The notes under the pieces were generated by a model. It searched no databases. It was given only the letters and a program-made list of their open reading frames with translations, and was not told the DNA's origin. From the NCBI GenBank assembly GCA_020427155.1, contig JAGQOW010000021.1:1-50644 (forward strand): a DNA stretch of 50,644 bases. Direction: 5' to 3'. The position numbers and the translations under genes were made by a program. Origin of the DNA: Planctomycetales bacterium. GTDB lineage: Bacteria > Planctomycetota > Planctomycetia > Pirellulales > Lacipirellulaceae. Shown here in pieces: positions 17,561-26,774 of the stretch; position 1 is the stretch's first letter; every line of letters begins with the position of its first letter.

Positions 17561-20500
17561 GTGATTCTCGCCAAACTTTCGTTTCGGTATGCCTTGGTTG
17601 CACTATTCCTCTTTAGCTTCTTCAACTTTCGCGCGGTAAGTGCTGAAGAGATCAAGCGGCGTGCGGATGCTCCCCAACCGATGTCGGTTGATCAAAGCCT
17701 CCAACATTTTCACCTGCCTGCCGATCTGCGGATCGAGATTGCGGCCAGCGAGCCGCTCCTCAGCGACCCTTCGTCTATCGCCTGGGACGAAGCAGGTCGG
17801 ATGTTTATTGGCGAAATCCATGGCTACAACCTGGAAGGCCATCTCGATGTTCAAGAACTGAACAAGACAGGTCAACTGGACCGTGTCGTGCGCCGCATCC
17901 CTGCGAGCCAGCAAGCCCAGGAGGCTGCCGAAAAAGAAACCTATGGCACTGTAAAAATGCTGGTCGATACCGATGGCGATGGCCGCATGGACGAGGCAAA
18001 GGTCTGGGCCGACCGTTTGCCTCCCTGTTTCGGAATTGTTCCGGCGCGTGGCGGTATCATCGCCGTCGGCAGACCCGACCTGATATTCTTGGCCGATCAC
18101 GACAACGATGGCCGTGCCGAAATTCGCGAAACGCTCTTTACTGGTTTCGAGATGACCATTCTCGAACGCTCGATCAACAATCCGCGGTGGGGACTCGACA
18201 ATTGGATTTACGTCTCTGCGGGACGAGCCGGCGGGCACATCACCGGCCCACGGCTCACGAGCCCAGTTGACTTGAGTGCAACCGACTTTCGCTTTAAGCC
18301 GGACGGAACCGCGATCGAGCCGGTTACCGGACGAAACTACATGTATGGCCAGACGATGACTGATTGGGGCGATCGCTTTGTCACTCCGCCAGGACTTTAT
18401 GCCATTCCCATTCCTTGGCACTATCTCACACGAAATCCTTATCTCCCCTCTCCGAGTGTCAACGCAGATGCGGCGGGCTACAACCGACTCTATCCTGCCA
18501 GCCAGCCGCACCCTTGGCGAATCGAACGAAGTCAAGAAAAAGAATGGAGCGACTACTATTCCAATCGCTATGGCGCTTCCGAGTCAGCTCCCAACGGTTT
18601 CTTCACCTCGGCATGTGGACAAATGATCTATCGTGCTAACGCCTTGCCCGCACATTACCGAGACAATCACTTCTGTTGCGACCCGGCCCAGAATCTTATT
18701 CACCGCAGCTTGCTCGAACGAGACGGTTTGCGCTTCCGTGCCAGACGCGCCCCCGAAGAACAACACTCTGAGTTTCTCACTTCCACCGACCAATGGTTTC
18801 GCCCTCTCAATCTGGAAACGGGACCCGACGGGGCAATTTACGTGGTCGACATGTACCGCGAGATCATCGAAGACTACTCCGCAATTCCTCGCTATCTACA
18901 ACAACAATATGGCCTGATCGAAGGCCAGAATCGTGGGCGGGTTTGGCGCGTGCTACCGAAAGAAGCAATGACCCAGCCAGCTCAGAATCTTGTCGGACTA
19001 CCACTTAAGCAACTTGTCAGCCAATTGGCCGGCCCGAACGCCTGGACACGTTCGACGGCCCAGCGTTTGCTTGTCGAGCGCGGCAGCAGCAAGGCAATCC
19101 CTGCACTGACCGATCTGTTGCTTCGTGGCGAGACGCCACAAGCTCGCTTGCATGCGCTCTACACTCTCGAGGGGTTGCAGGCCTTGGAACCTCTGTCTTT
19201 GGAACACGCGCTGCGCGATCCTCACTATGCAGTCCGTCTCCACGCCATGCGATTGTGCGAGCCTGAACTCGTCCAGAACCCGAATCTCCTCGACAACGTG
19301 CTTGGATGCCTAACAGACCCTGACGCAAAGGTTCGTCTGCAACTGGCACTCACGCTTGGCCAGATCGAAGGCGGTCGAGCCCTCCCGGCACTAGCAGAAT
19401 TAGCCTCTCGCGATGGCGCTGACGAGTGGTTTCAGGCGGCAATCCTTAGCTCGGCAGTCGATTCGGCCGATCCACTACTTTCAATCCTTATAGAACAGGC
19501 ACTCCAATCCGATGGAGCCAAAAGCCAAAGCCGTTCTCTGCTTAATCCTCTCTCGGCGATGATCGGATCTCGCCATCGAGATCAAGAGATTGCTAATCTG
19601 CTCAGTACGGTTGCCGCCGACGAATCGAAAGAACTCGCCGACGTACAAATCGATTGCCTCTCGGGATTGGCCGAAGGACTTCAGCGAGGCGAGCCCCTGG
19701 AGTTGACTGCCGCCGAAGGTAAGAACGCCCTCCGTCGGTTACTGGCCACCGGTTCCGCAGAAACGCGGGTATTGGCGCTACGAATCGCCAGGCTCACCAG
19801 ATTCACCGAGTCGCAAGAGATGCAAGCTTTGCTGGCCGACGCAGCCCAGAACTCTCTGGACGAACAGCTTCCCATCGAACAGCGATTGGCTGCCATCGAC
19901 ATCTTGAGCAGTGCAGCGCAGCACTCATTCCTAGCCATCGCCAGGCAACTGCTTGATGCTCGCCAGCCCGTCGCATTGCAACTTTCGGTCGTGGCAGGAA
20001 TAGCCTCGATGGACGATCCAGCGGTTACCGCCATCTTGCTGGACAATTGGCCACACTTGTCTCCCACGGCGCAACAAGCCTCCTTGGACGCCATCTTCGG
20101 ACGTATTGAGCGTCTTGCTCCTCTGCTGGACGCACTCGCAGCCGGCGCGATCTCGCCGCAGCATCTCAGTACTCTCCAGCGCGCCCAATTGCTCAACAGT
20201 CCCGACACAGATTTGCGTGCCCGAGCTACAAGCATCATGGCTGACCACATGGAGCAAAAAAATCCAGAGTTGCTCGAAAGGTATCGTAGCGCTCTCTCAC
20301 AACCGCGTGATGCCGCTCGCGGTGAGCAGGTGTTCCAACGGATTTGCGCCAGCTGCCACCGAATCAATCACCAAGACACGCTCGTCGGCCCCGACCTGTC
20401 GGTCGTCCAAACACGATCGGACGAAGCCGTACTGTTAGACATCCTGCAGCCTAGTGCCAGAATCGCCGCCGGCTTTCCTAGCTACGTGGTGATCGACACC

Positions 20501-21250
20501 AGCGGCAGGGCTTTCTCTGGAATCATGACAACAGAAACCGCCACCAGCGTCACGTTGCGCTCAGCTCCGCCAGCCGGTACTCCAGGCAAAGAAGCAGCTC
20601 CCACGGATCATGTCATCCTGCGTAAAGATATCGAAGAAATGATGGCCTCGGACCAATCCCTGATGCCGGACAACCTGGAGAAAGAACTCACCCCTCAGGA
20701 TGTCGCCGACTTGATGGCATATCTGCGCCAAAAGCTCGGTCCGCAACAGTCTCCACTCCAGACATTGTTCGATGAGGACTCCGCGTTTGTCGTTGCGCTC
20801 ACTCAGGGGCAAGGAACTGCCACGCTGGAAACTGCCGACGCGTTCTCCGGCAATACCTCGTTGCGCTTGAGCCCGCCTCAACGTTACTCACCCCAGATTC
20901 CCGGCTGGGAATTCTCGATACGAGAACATCCCGAGCCCGGCGAGTTTCGCTTTCTCCGCTTCGCCTGGAAAACTGTGGATGCCGAGGGAGTCATGATTGA
21001 ACTGGCTGACCGCCAGCGCTGGCCAGACGCCAACCGACCTGTTAGGCGTTATTATGCTGGCAAGAATACGACCGCTTGGCAAGCGACCCAAGTCTCTGAT
21101 CAGACTCCCAACGAATGGACTGTTGTCATTCGCGATCTGTGGAGAGACGTCGGCGAGTTCACACTCACCGGCATTGCTCCCACTGCCATGGGAGGCCAAG
21201 TGCTCTTCGATCGAATCGAACTCATCCGTTCGCTCGACGATGTGGAGTAG
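17561..21250 (+). CDS. PVC membrane-bound dehydrogenase-type protein with HEAT repeats and C-terminal cytochrome c site
   Basis: A 1229-residue secreted redox protein of the large planctomycete/verrucomicrobial family with an NHL/sugar-dehydrogenase-like N-terminal propeller (residues about 40-470: LRIEIAASEPLLSDPSSIAWD, NPRWGLDNWIYVS, LETGPDGAIYVVDMYREII). HEAT-type helical repeats follow (about 480-880). A heme domain near residue 929 carries ICASCH with VGPDLS and the block LDILQPSARIAAGF. A C-terminal jelly-roll-like module of about 160 residues comes last. Such proteins are thought to oxidise sugars and pass electrons to c-type heme; the substrate is unknown. GTG start with AGGAGA upstream. 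The next gene, the ceramidase-fold paralog, is 44 bases on. Confidence 0.87.
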   Translation: MILAKLSFRYALVALFLFSFFNFRAVSAEEIKRRADAPQPMSVDQSLQHFHLPADLRIEIAASEPLLSDPSSIAWDEAGRMFIGEIHGYNLEGHLDVQELNKTGQLDRVVRRIPASQQAQEAAEKETYGTVKMLVDTDGDGRMDEAKVWADRLPPCFGIVPARGGIIAVGRPDLIFLADHDNDGRAEIRETLFTGFEMTILERSINNPRWGLDNWIYVSAGRAGGHITGPRLTSPVDLSATDFRFKPDGTAIEPVTGRNYMYGQTMTDWGDRFVTPPGLYAIPIPWHYLTRNPYLPSPSVNADAAGYNRLYPASQPHPWRIERSQEKEWSDYYSNRYGASESAPNGFFTSACGQMIYRANALPAHYRDNHFCCDPAQNLIHRSLLERDGLRFRARRAPEEQHSEFLTSTDQWFRPLNLETGPDGAIYVVDMYREIIEDYSAIPRYLQQQYGLIEGQNRGRVWRVLPKEAMTQPAQNLVGLPLKQLVSQLAGPNAWTRSTAQRLLVERGSSKAIPALTDLLLRGETPQARLHALYTLEGLQALEPLSLEHALRDPHYAVRLHAMRLCEPELVQNPNLLDNVLGCLTDPDAKVRLQLALTLGQIEGGRALPALAELASRDGADEWFQAAILSSAVDSADPLLSILIEQALQSDGAKSQSRSLLNPLSAMIGSRHRDQEIANLLSTVAADESKELADVQIDCLSGLAEGLQRGEPLELTAAEGKNALRRLLATGSAETRVLALRIARLTRFTESQEMQALLADAAQNSLDEQLPIEQRLAAIDILSSAAQHSFLAIARQLLDARQPVALQLSVVAGIASMDDPAVTAILLDNWPHLSPTAQQASLDAIFGRIERLAPLLDALAAGAISPQHLSTLQRAQLLNSPDTDLRARATSIMADHMEQKNPELLERYRSALSQPRDAARGEQVFQRICASCHRINHQDTLVGPDLSVVQTRSDEAVLLDILQPSARIAAGFPSYVVIDTSGRAFSGIMTTETATSVTLRSAPPAGTPGKEAAPTDHVILRKDIEEMMASDQSLMPDNLEKELTPQDVADLMAYLRQKLGPQQSPLQTLFDEDSAFVVALTQGQGTATLETADAFSGNTSLRLSPPQRYSPQIPGWEFSIREHPEPGEFRFLRFAWKTVDAEGVMIELADRQRWPDANRPVRRYYAGKNTTAWQATQVSDQTPNEWTVVIRDLWRDVGEFTLTGIAPTAMGGQVLFDRIELIRSLDDVE

Positions 21251-21294
21251 TGCCAAATTCCCCTTCCCTCATGCTCTAACCTCAACAAACAACC

Positions 21295-22686
21295 ATGAAC
21301 GCCCGAAGCTTATCCTACTTGCTCGTTCTTTTCTTCAGCGCGATTTCTGGCCAGGTGCTCGCTGCTCCCTTCCAAATGGGGACAGCGACTCTCGACATTA
21401 CTCCGCCGGTAGGCTACCGCATGAGCGGCTATTTCCACGAGCGGCTGAGCGAAGGAATCAAAGATCCGCTGCTGGCCAAAGCCATCGTCTTTTCTCAAGG
21501 CGATACGGTCGCAGCCATCGTTTGCTGCGACCTCGTCGGCATCTTCAATGAAGTCGCTCACAACAGTCGCCAACTCATAGAGACCCAGACGGGCATTCCT
21601 CCGAGCCATGTTTCGATCACTGCCACTCACTCGCACACCGGTCCTCTCTACTTCGGTGCACTCCGCGATCACTTCCATGCAGTCGCGGTTGCCCGCGATG
21701 GAACCGATCCGCACGAGCAGTTCGACTACCCGTCATTCTTCACCCAGCAACTTGCCGACGTCGTGCAGCAGGCCAAGGAGAATCTTGCCGACGTTACCTT
21801 CTCGGCAGGATGCGGCCACGAAGATCGCATTGCCTTCAACCGCCGCTTCCTCATGAAAGACGGTCGAGTGAAGACCTGGATCGGCCTGAACCATCCCGAC
21901 GTCATCGGCACAGCGGGACCCATCGACCCCGAGATTGGCCTCATTCGCTTTGATTCGTCCGCGGCCCAACCCCTGGCACTACTGAGCTCTTATGCGTTGC
22001 ACCTCGACACGGTAGGAGGAACACTTTATTCGGCCGACTACCCTTTCTATTTGCAAGAGGCGCTCGCCAGGCATTACGGCGATCACTTCGTATCTCTCTT
22101 TGGCATCGGCACCTGCGGCGACATCAATCACGCAGACACCCAGGCCAAAGAACGGAACAAGACCGACGCCATCGGCGCGATGCTCTCCGAATCGGTGCTG
22201 GCCGCCCTGCCAATCTTGATGCCGTCGGCTGAAGCCTCGCTGGCCGTCAAACACCGTGTGATCCATGTTCCAAAGCAAGAATACTCGGCCGAGCGCGTAG
22301 CCCAAGCACAACTCGACATGGCACACGTCGGCGATCGCACGGTCGAAACGATGCACCGCGTAGAAACTTACAAGATCGTTGCCCTCGAGTACTACAAGCA
22401 GGCAACAGTACCGCTAGAAATCCACGCCTTTCGCTTGAGCCCCGACGTGGCCATCGTCACCTTGCCGGGCGAAGTGTTCGTCGAGTTTGGCCTGCACATC
22501 AAAGAGAACTCGCCCTTTGACACTACGCTAGTGATCGAACTGGCCAACGCGGCGCCGGGCTATATTCCCACCAAAAAGGCGTTCGTCGAAGGCGGCTACG
22601 AAACCGTCAACTCGCGAGTCGCCCCCGGCGGCGGCGAAAAAATGGCGGCCTCGGCAATCGAGTTGCTGCAGGAGCTTAAGCCCTAG
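21295..22686 (+). CDS. Neutral ceramidase-fold secreted protein (paralog 2)
   Basis: A 463-residue secreted protein with signal MNARSLSYLLVLFFSAISGQ and the ceramidase N-terminal fold: TATLDITPPVGYRMSGYF, VCCDLVGIF, then ITATHSHTGPLYF with the HxH zinc ligands. The stretch FGIGTCGDINHAD matches the family block that carries the nucleophile Ser, but has Asn there. The late motif LVIELANAAPGYIPTKKAFVEGGYE is well conserved in this planctomycete subgroup and resembles the end of paralog 1 (GEYAPGYICMKEHYQQGGYE). It ends the plus-strand arm; the next gene starts more than 500 bases later. Confidence 0.8.
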   Translation: MNARSLSYLLVLFFSAISGQVLAAPFQMGTATLDITPPVGYRMSGYFHERLSEGIKDPLLAKAIVFSQGDTVAAIVCCDLVGIFNEVAHNSRQLIETQTGIPPSHVSITATHSHTGPLYFGALRDHFHAVAVARDGTDPHEQFDYPSFFTQQLADVVQQAKENLADVTFSAGCGHEDRIAFNRRFLMKDGRVKTWIGLNHPDVIGTAGPIDPEIGLIRFDSSAAQPLALLSSYALHLDTVGGTLYSADYPFYLQEALARHYGDHFVSLFGIGTCGDINHADTQAKERNKTDAIGAMLSESVLAALPILMPSAEASLAVKHRVIHVPKQEYSAERVAQAQLDMAHVGDRTVETMHRVETYKIVALEYYKQATVPLEIHAFRLSPDVAIVTLPGEVFVEFGLHIKENSPFDTTLVIELANAAPGYIPTKKAFVEGGYETVNSRVAPGGGEKMAASAIELLQELKP

Positions 22687-23214
22687 TTATGCTTCCCTGC
22701 TAGGTCTCCAAAAAACATGGAGTCCGCTGAGAACGAACCCGTTTTCTTCTACGCCAAGTAACGCTTCTGTGTCCTTCTTGTCTAGCAATGCGCGGCATCC
22801 TAGCTCGGCAGTCGCACTTGAAGTTGGCCACAGCCAGAAAACCGGGCCTCTCTCAAAAGCCTCCTAGCTGTCCGCGCACCCGCGAAAGAACCGTCAACAC
22901 CAATCTCCCAATTAGACTTCGCACAGCGACTGGTAACTTCCAGGATTCGGCTTGTGAGTTGCATCTGTGGTGGACGCACCCGTACATCAGGGTACCTTTG
23001 AGAACAAGCAGGTAGAAACTGGTCACCGCTTAGCGGTGACCATCTGTCGAAATATTGAGACAGGTCTGTCCAGAATTTCAAGCTTTCCCCGCCAACGCTC
23101 GCCGGATTGCAGTTGGGAACAGGTAATCGGGCAATTCTTCAGAAGGATGTAACAACACAGCCAAAGTGGGCATTTCGTCCGAGGAGATATGGTTTCGACC
23201 GTTCTCGGGCATTA
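22687..23214. other. 528-base intergenic stretch upstream of the acyl-CoA operon
   Basis: No convincing gene lies here on either strand; short open frames have no protein character. The clearest signal is a perfect 10-base inverted repeat at 23021-23041. The promoter of the acyl-CoA operon is expected between that repeat and 23215. Its 5' part must hold the 3' end of the preceding gene, without an obvious intrinsic terminator. Confidence 0.55.
23021..23041. promoter_or_regulatory. Perfect inverted repeat, candidate operator
   Basis: GGTCACCGCT at 23021-23030 and AGCGGTGACC at 23032-23041 form a perfect palindrome with a one-base centre. It lies about 174 bases before the likely dehydrogenase ATG. 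No T run follows, so it is not a terminator. Such near-perfect 20-base palindromes are typical of TetR-family operators on fatty-acid or branched-chain catabolic operons, but no regulator gene is in the window. Confidence 0.45.
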
Positions 23215-25047
23215 ATGCTTGTGCATTCCCACCCAAGCACGAATAATGGCCATCTACCGCCTTTTGATTATCTTTTCGGAGATCCAAGCGTGGCTGCAGC
23301 TCTCACCGATTTGCAAAAAAAACAGATGGCACAGGCCGAGGAACTGCTCTTCTCCGGCCCGGCGAAAGAGGATTTTGCTAAGGACCTATTCCTGGGCCGG
23401 TTTCGCGCAGCCTCGATCTTGCCCTACCCACGGCTGTCGCCCGAAGCCCGGCAACTGGGCGACGAAGCGGTAGCCAAGGTTCGCCGGTATTGCCAAGAGC
23501 ATCTCGATGCCGTGGCCGTAGACCGCGAAGCGTGCATCCCCGACCGCGTCGTGCAAGGGCTCGGCGAGTTGGGTGTGCTGGGAATGACCATTTCACCCGA
23601 CCATGGAGGCAAAGGACTCTCGCAACAGAATTACTGCCGCGTCATGGAAGTTATCGGTGGACACTGTGCATCGACAGCGGTGTTTGTGAATGCACATCAT
23701 TCGATTGGCCTGCGGGCGCTGGAACTCTTTGGAAGTAAAGAGCAGAAAGCACAATGGATGCGTCCAATGGCCTCGGGCGAAAAACTCTCAGCCTTTGCGT
23801 TGACCGAGCCCGAGGCAGGCTCCGATGCTTCCAACGTGCAAACGACCGCAATGCCCACCCCCGACGGTAGCGGCTATCTCGTGAACGGCGAAAAACGCTG
23901 GATCACCAACGGCGGCATCGCCGACGTGCTCACCCTGATGGTCAGAACTCCTGACCCCGACGAGCCCGACGGCAAAATCACCGCCATGCTGGTAACCCCC
24001 GACATGGAAGGATTTCGGGTCGTCGAACAAAGAATGGAGAAAGTCGGCATCCGTGGCACGGCAACCGGTCGGCTGGAATTTCGCAACATGTTTGTGCCGA
24101 AGGAAAACGTCCTAGGCCAGGTCGGCAAGGGGCTGCGAATTGCGCTGACCGTCCTCGACTTTGGCCGCACTACCTTTGGAGCAAGTTGCACGGGAGCTGC
24201 GAAGTTCTGTTTAGAACGTCTGGCACATCGGGCCAATACACGCAAACAGTTTGGCCGCCACTTGGGCGATTTTGAGTTGGTCAAAGCCAAGCTTGCGGAA
24301 GCAGCCGCCGACACCTTTGCCATGGAGAGCGCCACGTATCAGTCGGCGGCACTGATCGATAGCGGCGCCGAAGATTACATGGTCGAGACGGCAATGCTCA
24401 AAGTTTTCGCCAGCGATCAGCTCTGGCGAATTGTCAACGATACTTTGCAAGTCTGGGGCGGCAAAGGATTCTTTACTGACGAACCGTTCGAACGAATGAT
24501 GCGCGATGCCCGGCTCAACATGATCGGCGAAGGAGCCAACGACGTCTTGCGCTGTTTCATTGCCATGGTCGGCTTGCGAGGATTGGGTGAGCAATTGCAA
24601 CAAGTGGCCAAGAAACCCTGGGAGGTCGCCAGGCTACTGCGTTTTGCTCCTGAAATCCCCGTCAAGCACGAACGACTGCGGGGACCCGCCGGCCGACTGG
24701 CTAAACAAATTGGCAAACTCGCCCGGGTGAGCCAGGCCGCACTTATCAAGTATCGAGAAGCTATTCTGGACCAGCAATTTGTGCAGGCTCGGATCGGGGA
24801 TATCGCCACCGAGTTGTTTATGGCCAGCTGCGTTTATGCAAGGCTCGATTCAATGCTGACACACCCCCCCGAAAACAAACAACAACATCGGCGCCAACTG
24901 GCTACCGGGGAACTCTATCTCAAGTTGGCCGCACGACGCAATCAAGCGCGTTTTGCCGAGTTCAAGTCAAATCTCGACCAGGCCCAAGTCGCTCTGGCCG
25001 ACGACTGGTTGGCGGCTACCGATCTGCCGCTGCCCGGCGAAGCTTAG
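23215..25047 (+). CDS. Acyl-CoA dehydrogenase, VLCAD/ACAD9-like long form
   Basis: This 610-residue flavoenzyme should make the alpha,beta-double bond in an acyl-CoA. The opening FAKDLFLGRFRAASILPYP resembles the N-terminus of VLCAD. FALTEPEAGSDASNVQT and KRWITNGGIADVLTLMV are FAD/substrate motifs. RKQFGRHLGDFELVKAKLAE, NDTLQVWGGKGFFTDEPFER and GEGANDVLR follow; the Glu of GEGAND (about residue 439) matches the catalytic base. A C-terminal helical extension of about 150 residues is as in VLCAD. Context points to a branched or terpenoid acyl-CoA rather than straight-chain fat. The ATG at 23215 is uncertain, with only a weak Shine-Dalgarno; GTG 23221 is an alternative. It is first in a six-gene plus-strand operon. 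Confidence 0.9.
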   Translation: MLVHSHPSTNNGHLPPFDYLFGDPSVAAALTDLQKKQMAQAEELLFSGPAKEDFAKDLFLGRFRAASILPYPRLSPEARQLGDEAVAKVRRYCQEHLDAVAVDREACIPDRVVQGLGELGVLGMTISPDHGGKGLSQQNYCRVMEVIGGHCASTAVFVNAHHSIGLRALELFGSKEQKAQWMRPMASGEKLSAFALTEPEAGSDASNVQTTAMPTPDGSGYLVNGEKRWITNGGIADVLTLMVRTPDPDEPDGKITAMLVTPDMEGFRVVEQRMEKVGIRGTATGRLEFRNMFVPKENVLGQVGKGLRIALTVLDFGRTTFGASCTGAAKFCLERLAHRANTRKQFGRHLGDFELVKAKLAEAAADTFAMESATYQSAALIDSGAEDYMVETAMLKVFASDQLWRIVNDTLQVWGGKGFFTDEPFERMMRDARLNMIGEGANDVLRCFIAMVGLRGLGEQLQQVAKKPWEVARLLRFAPEIPVKHERLRGPAGRLAKQIGKLARVSQAALIKYREAILDQQFVQARIGDIATELFMASCVYARLDSMLTHPPENKQQHRRQLATGELYLKLAARRNQARFAEFKSNLDQAQVALADDWLAATDLPLPGEA

Positions 25048-25095
25048 AAAGCTCAGGCACTACAGTAGACTGCCAGGAAGTTCAGAGGCACCTCC

Positions 25096-26697
25096 ATGAG
25101 TTGGCAAAACCTATTGGACGAGATTCGCTCCCAGTCGAATGAGATTCGATTGGGAGGAGGTCCTGCCGCCATCGAGCGCCAACATGCCAAGGGCCGGCTC
25201 ACCGCGCGCGAGCGTATCGATAAACTGATTGATGCCGACACCTCATTCCTCGAAATCGGTCTCTGGGCTGCCTGGCAAATGTATTCCGATTGGGGCGGCT
25301 GTCCCTCGGCCAGCATCGTCTGCGGTATTGGGATCGTAGCGGGACGACGGGTTATGATCGTCGCCAACGATGCAACAATCAAAGCTGGTGCTTTCTTTCC
25401 AATGACGGTCAAGAAAGCGCTGCGCGCACAGCGGATCGCCTTGGCCAACCGGCTGCCGGTCATCTACCTAGTCGACTCCGCAGGAGTTTTCCTGCCTCTG
25501 CAAGATGAGATCTTCCCGGATGACGACGACTTTGGGCGGATTTTTTTCAATAACTCGGTGATGAGTGCCAAGGGAATTCCTCAAACGGCGGCGATCATGG
25601 GCAACTGCGTCGCAGGCGGCGGCTATCTCCCGGTGCTTTGCGACAAACTGATCATGACCGAGGGATCGGGCCTCTATCTCGCAGGTCCCGCGCTGGTCAA
25701 AAGTGCCATCGGGCAGGAGGTCTCCGCCGAGGAGTTGGGAGGAGCCAAAATGCACGCGCAGATCAGCGGTACCATCGATTTTCGCGAACCCAATGACGAC
25801 GCCTGTATCCAACGATTGCGAAGCTTGGCAACCATGCTCCCGGAAGATGGCCCTGCCTCGCAGTTTCAGCGATCGGCATGCGTTGCCCCGTCGCGGCCTG
25901 GCAGCGACATTTACGAAATCGTTTCTACTAATACCCAGACACAATTTGATGTGCGCAAAGTGCTTGATTGCATCGTCGATGCCGATTCTTTCGCTGAATA
26001 CAAGGCCGAGTATGGTCAGATGCTCGTGTGCGGCTATGCTCGCATCGGTGGCTATTCGGTCGGCATCGTCGCCAGTCAGCATCAACCGGCAAAAACTCCT
26101 GGCAGAGGAATGCAGTTTGGCGGCGTCATCTATGACGATAGTGCCGACAAGGCTGCCCGGTTTATCATGGACTGCAACCAGAATTGGCTGCCGTTGGTCT
26201 TTCTGCAGGACGTTGTGGGCTTTATGGTAGGCCGCGACTCGGAACAGGGAGGCATCATCCGCGCCGGGGCGAAGCTCGTGAACGTGCTCTCCAACTCGCG
26301 TGTACCCAAGCTCACCGTCATCACTGGCGGCAGTTACGGCGCCGGCAACTATGCGTTGTGCGGCAAGGCGTTCGATCCGAGACTGGTTTTCGCCTGGCCT
26401 AACGCGCGCTATGCCGTGATGGGCGGCAAGCAAGCTGCGTCGACTCTACTAGATATCAACATCGCGGCAATGCGACGCGCTGGCCAGGAACCCGACGCAA
26501 ATGAGCTTACTGCTCTGCGAGACCAGGTTACTGCTGCATATGAAAACACGACCGACATCCGCTACGGCGCTTCGCGCGGCTGGGTCGACGCCATCATCGA
26601 GCCCGCCGACACACGCGACGTATTGATCCACGCTTTGGAGTCGGTCACCCGCTACGCAGACGATCTGCCATTCGTTACCGGAGTCATGCAAGTTTAG
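25096..26697 (+). CDS. Acyl-CoA carboxylase carboxyltransferase (beta) subunit, MCC/GCC type
   Basis: A 533-residue crotonase-fold carboxyltransferase that moves CO2 from carboxybiotin to an acyl-CoA. It is closest by motif to methylcrotonyl- or geranyl-CoA carboxylase beta: FGRIFFNNSVMSAKGIPQ, KSAIGQEVSAEELGGAKMH and GGSYGAGNYALCGKAF. The segment usually reading DSGGANLPRQ in MCC-beta is DSAGVFLPLQ here, which may alter the acyl pocket. The enzyme needs a biotin-carboxylase/BCCP alpha subunit; none is present in the window. AGAGG precedes the ATG, 48 bases after the dehydrogenase. Its neighbours AtuA and enoyl-CoA hydratase favour a 3-methyl-branched enoyl-CoA substrate. Confidence 0.9.
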   Translation: MSWQNLLDEIRSQSNEIRLGGGPAAIERQHAKGRLTARERIDKLIDADTSFLEIGLWAAWQMYSDWGGCPSASIVCGIGIVAGRRVMIVANDATIKAGAFFPMTVKKALRAQRIALANRLPVIYLVDSAGVFLPLQDEIFPDDDDFGRIFFNNSVMSAKGIPQTAAIMGNCVAGGGYLPVLCDKLIMTEGSGLYLAGPALVKSAIGQEVSAEELGGAKMHAQISGTIDFREPNDDACIQRLRSLATMLPEDGPASQFQRSACVAPSRPGSDIYEIVSTNTQTQFDVRKVLDCIVDADSFAEYKAEYGQMLVCGYARIGGYSVGIVASQHQPAKTPGRGMQFGGVIYDDSADKAARFIMDCNQNWLPLVFLQDVVGFMVGRDSEQGGIIRAGAKLVNVLSNSRVPKLTVITGGSYGAGNYALCGKAFDPRLVFAWPNARYAVMGGKQAASTLLDINIAAMRRAGQEPDANELTALRDQVTAAYENTTDIRYGASRGWVDAIIEPADTRDVLIHALESVTRYADDLPFVTGVMQV

Positions 26698-26774
26698 CGT
26701 TTTGAGAGTCTCTTGCTGTGTGACCATTTCATCGAACCCGGCCCTTAAACCTCCTATTACACCCTTAGTAGCCC

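Noticed and set aside
17603..18535. A 310-codon open frame on the minus strand
   Set aside because: Antisense to the PVC dehydrogenase gene, which has clear conserved blocks over the same bases.
25468..26433. A 321-codon open frame on the minus strand
   Set aside because: Antisense to the carboxyltransferase gene, which has unmistakable family motifs in the plus frame.
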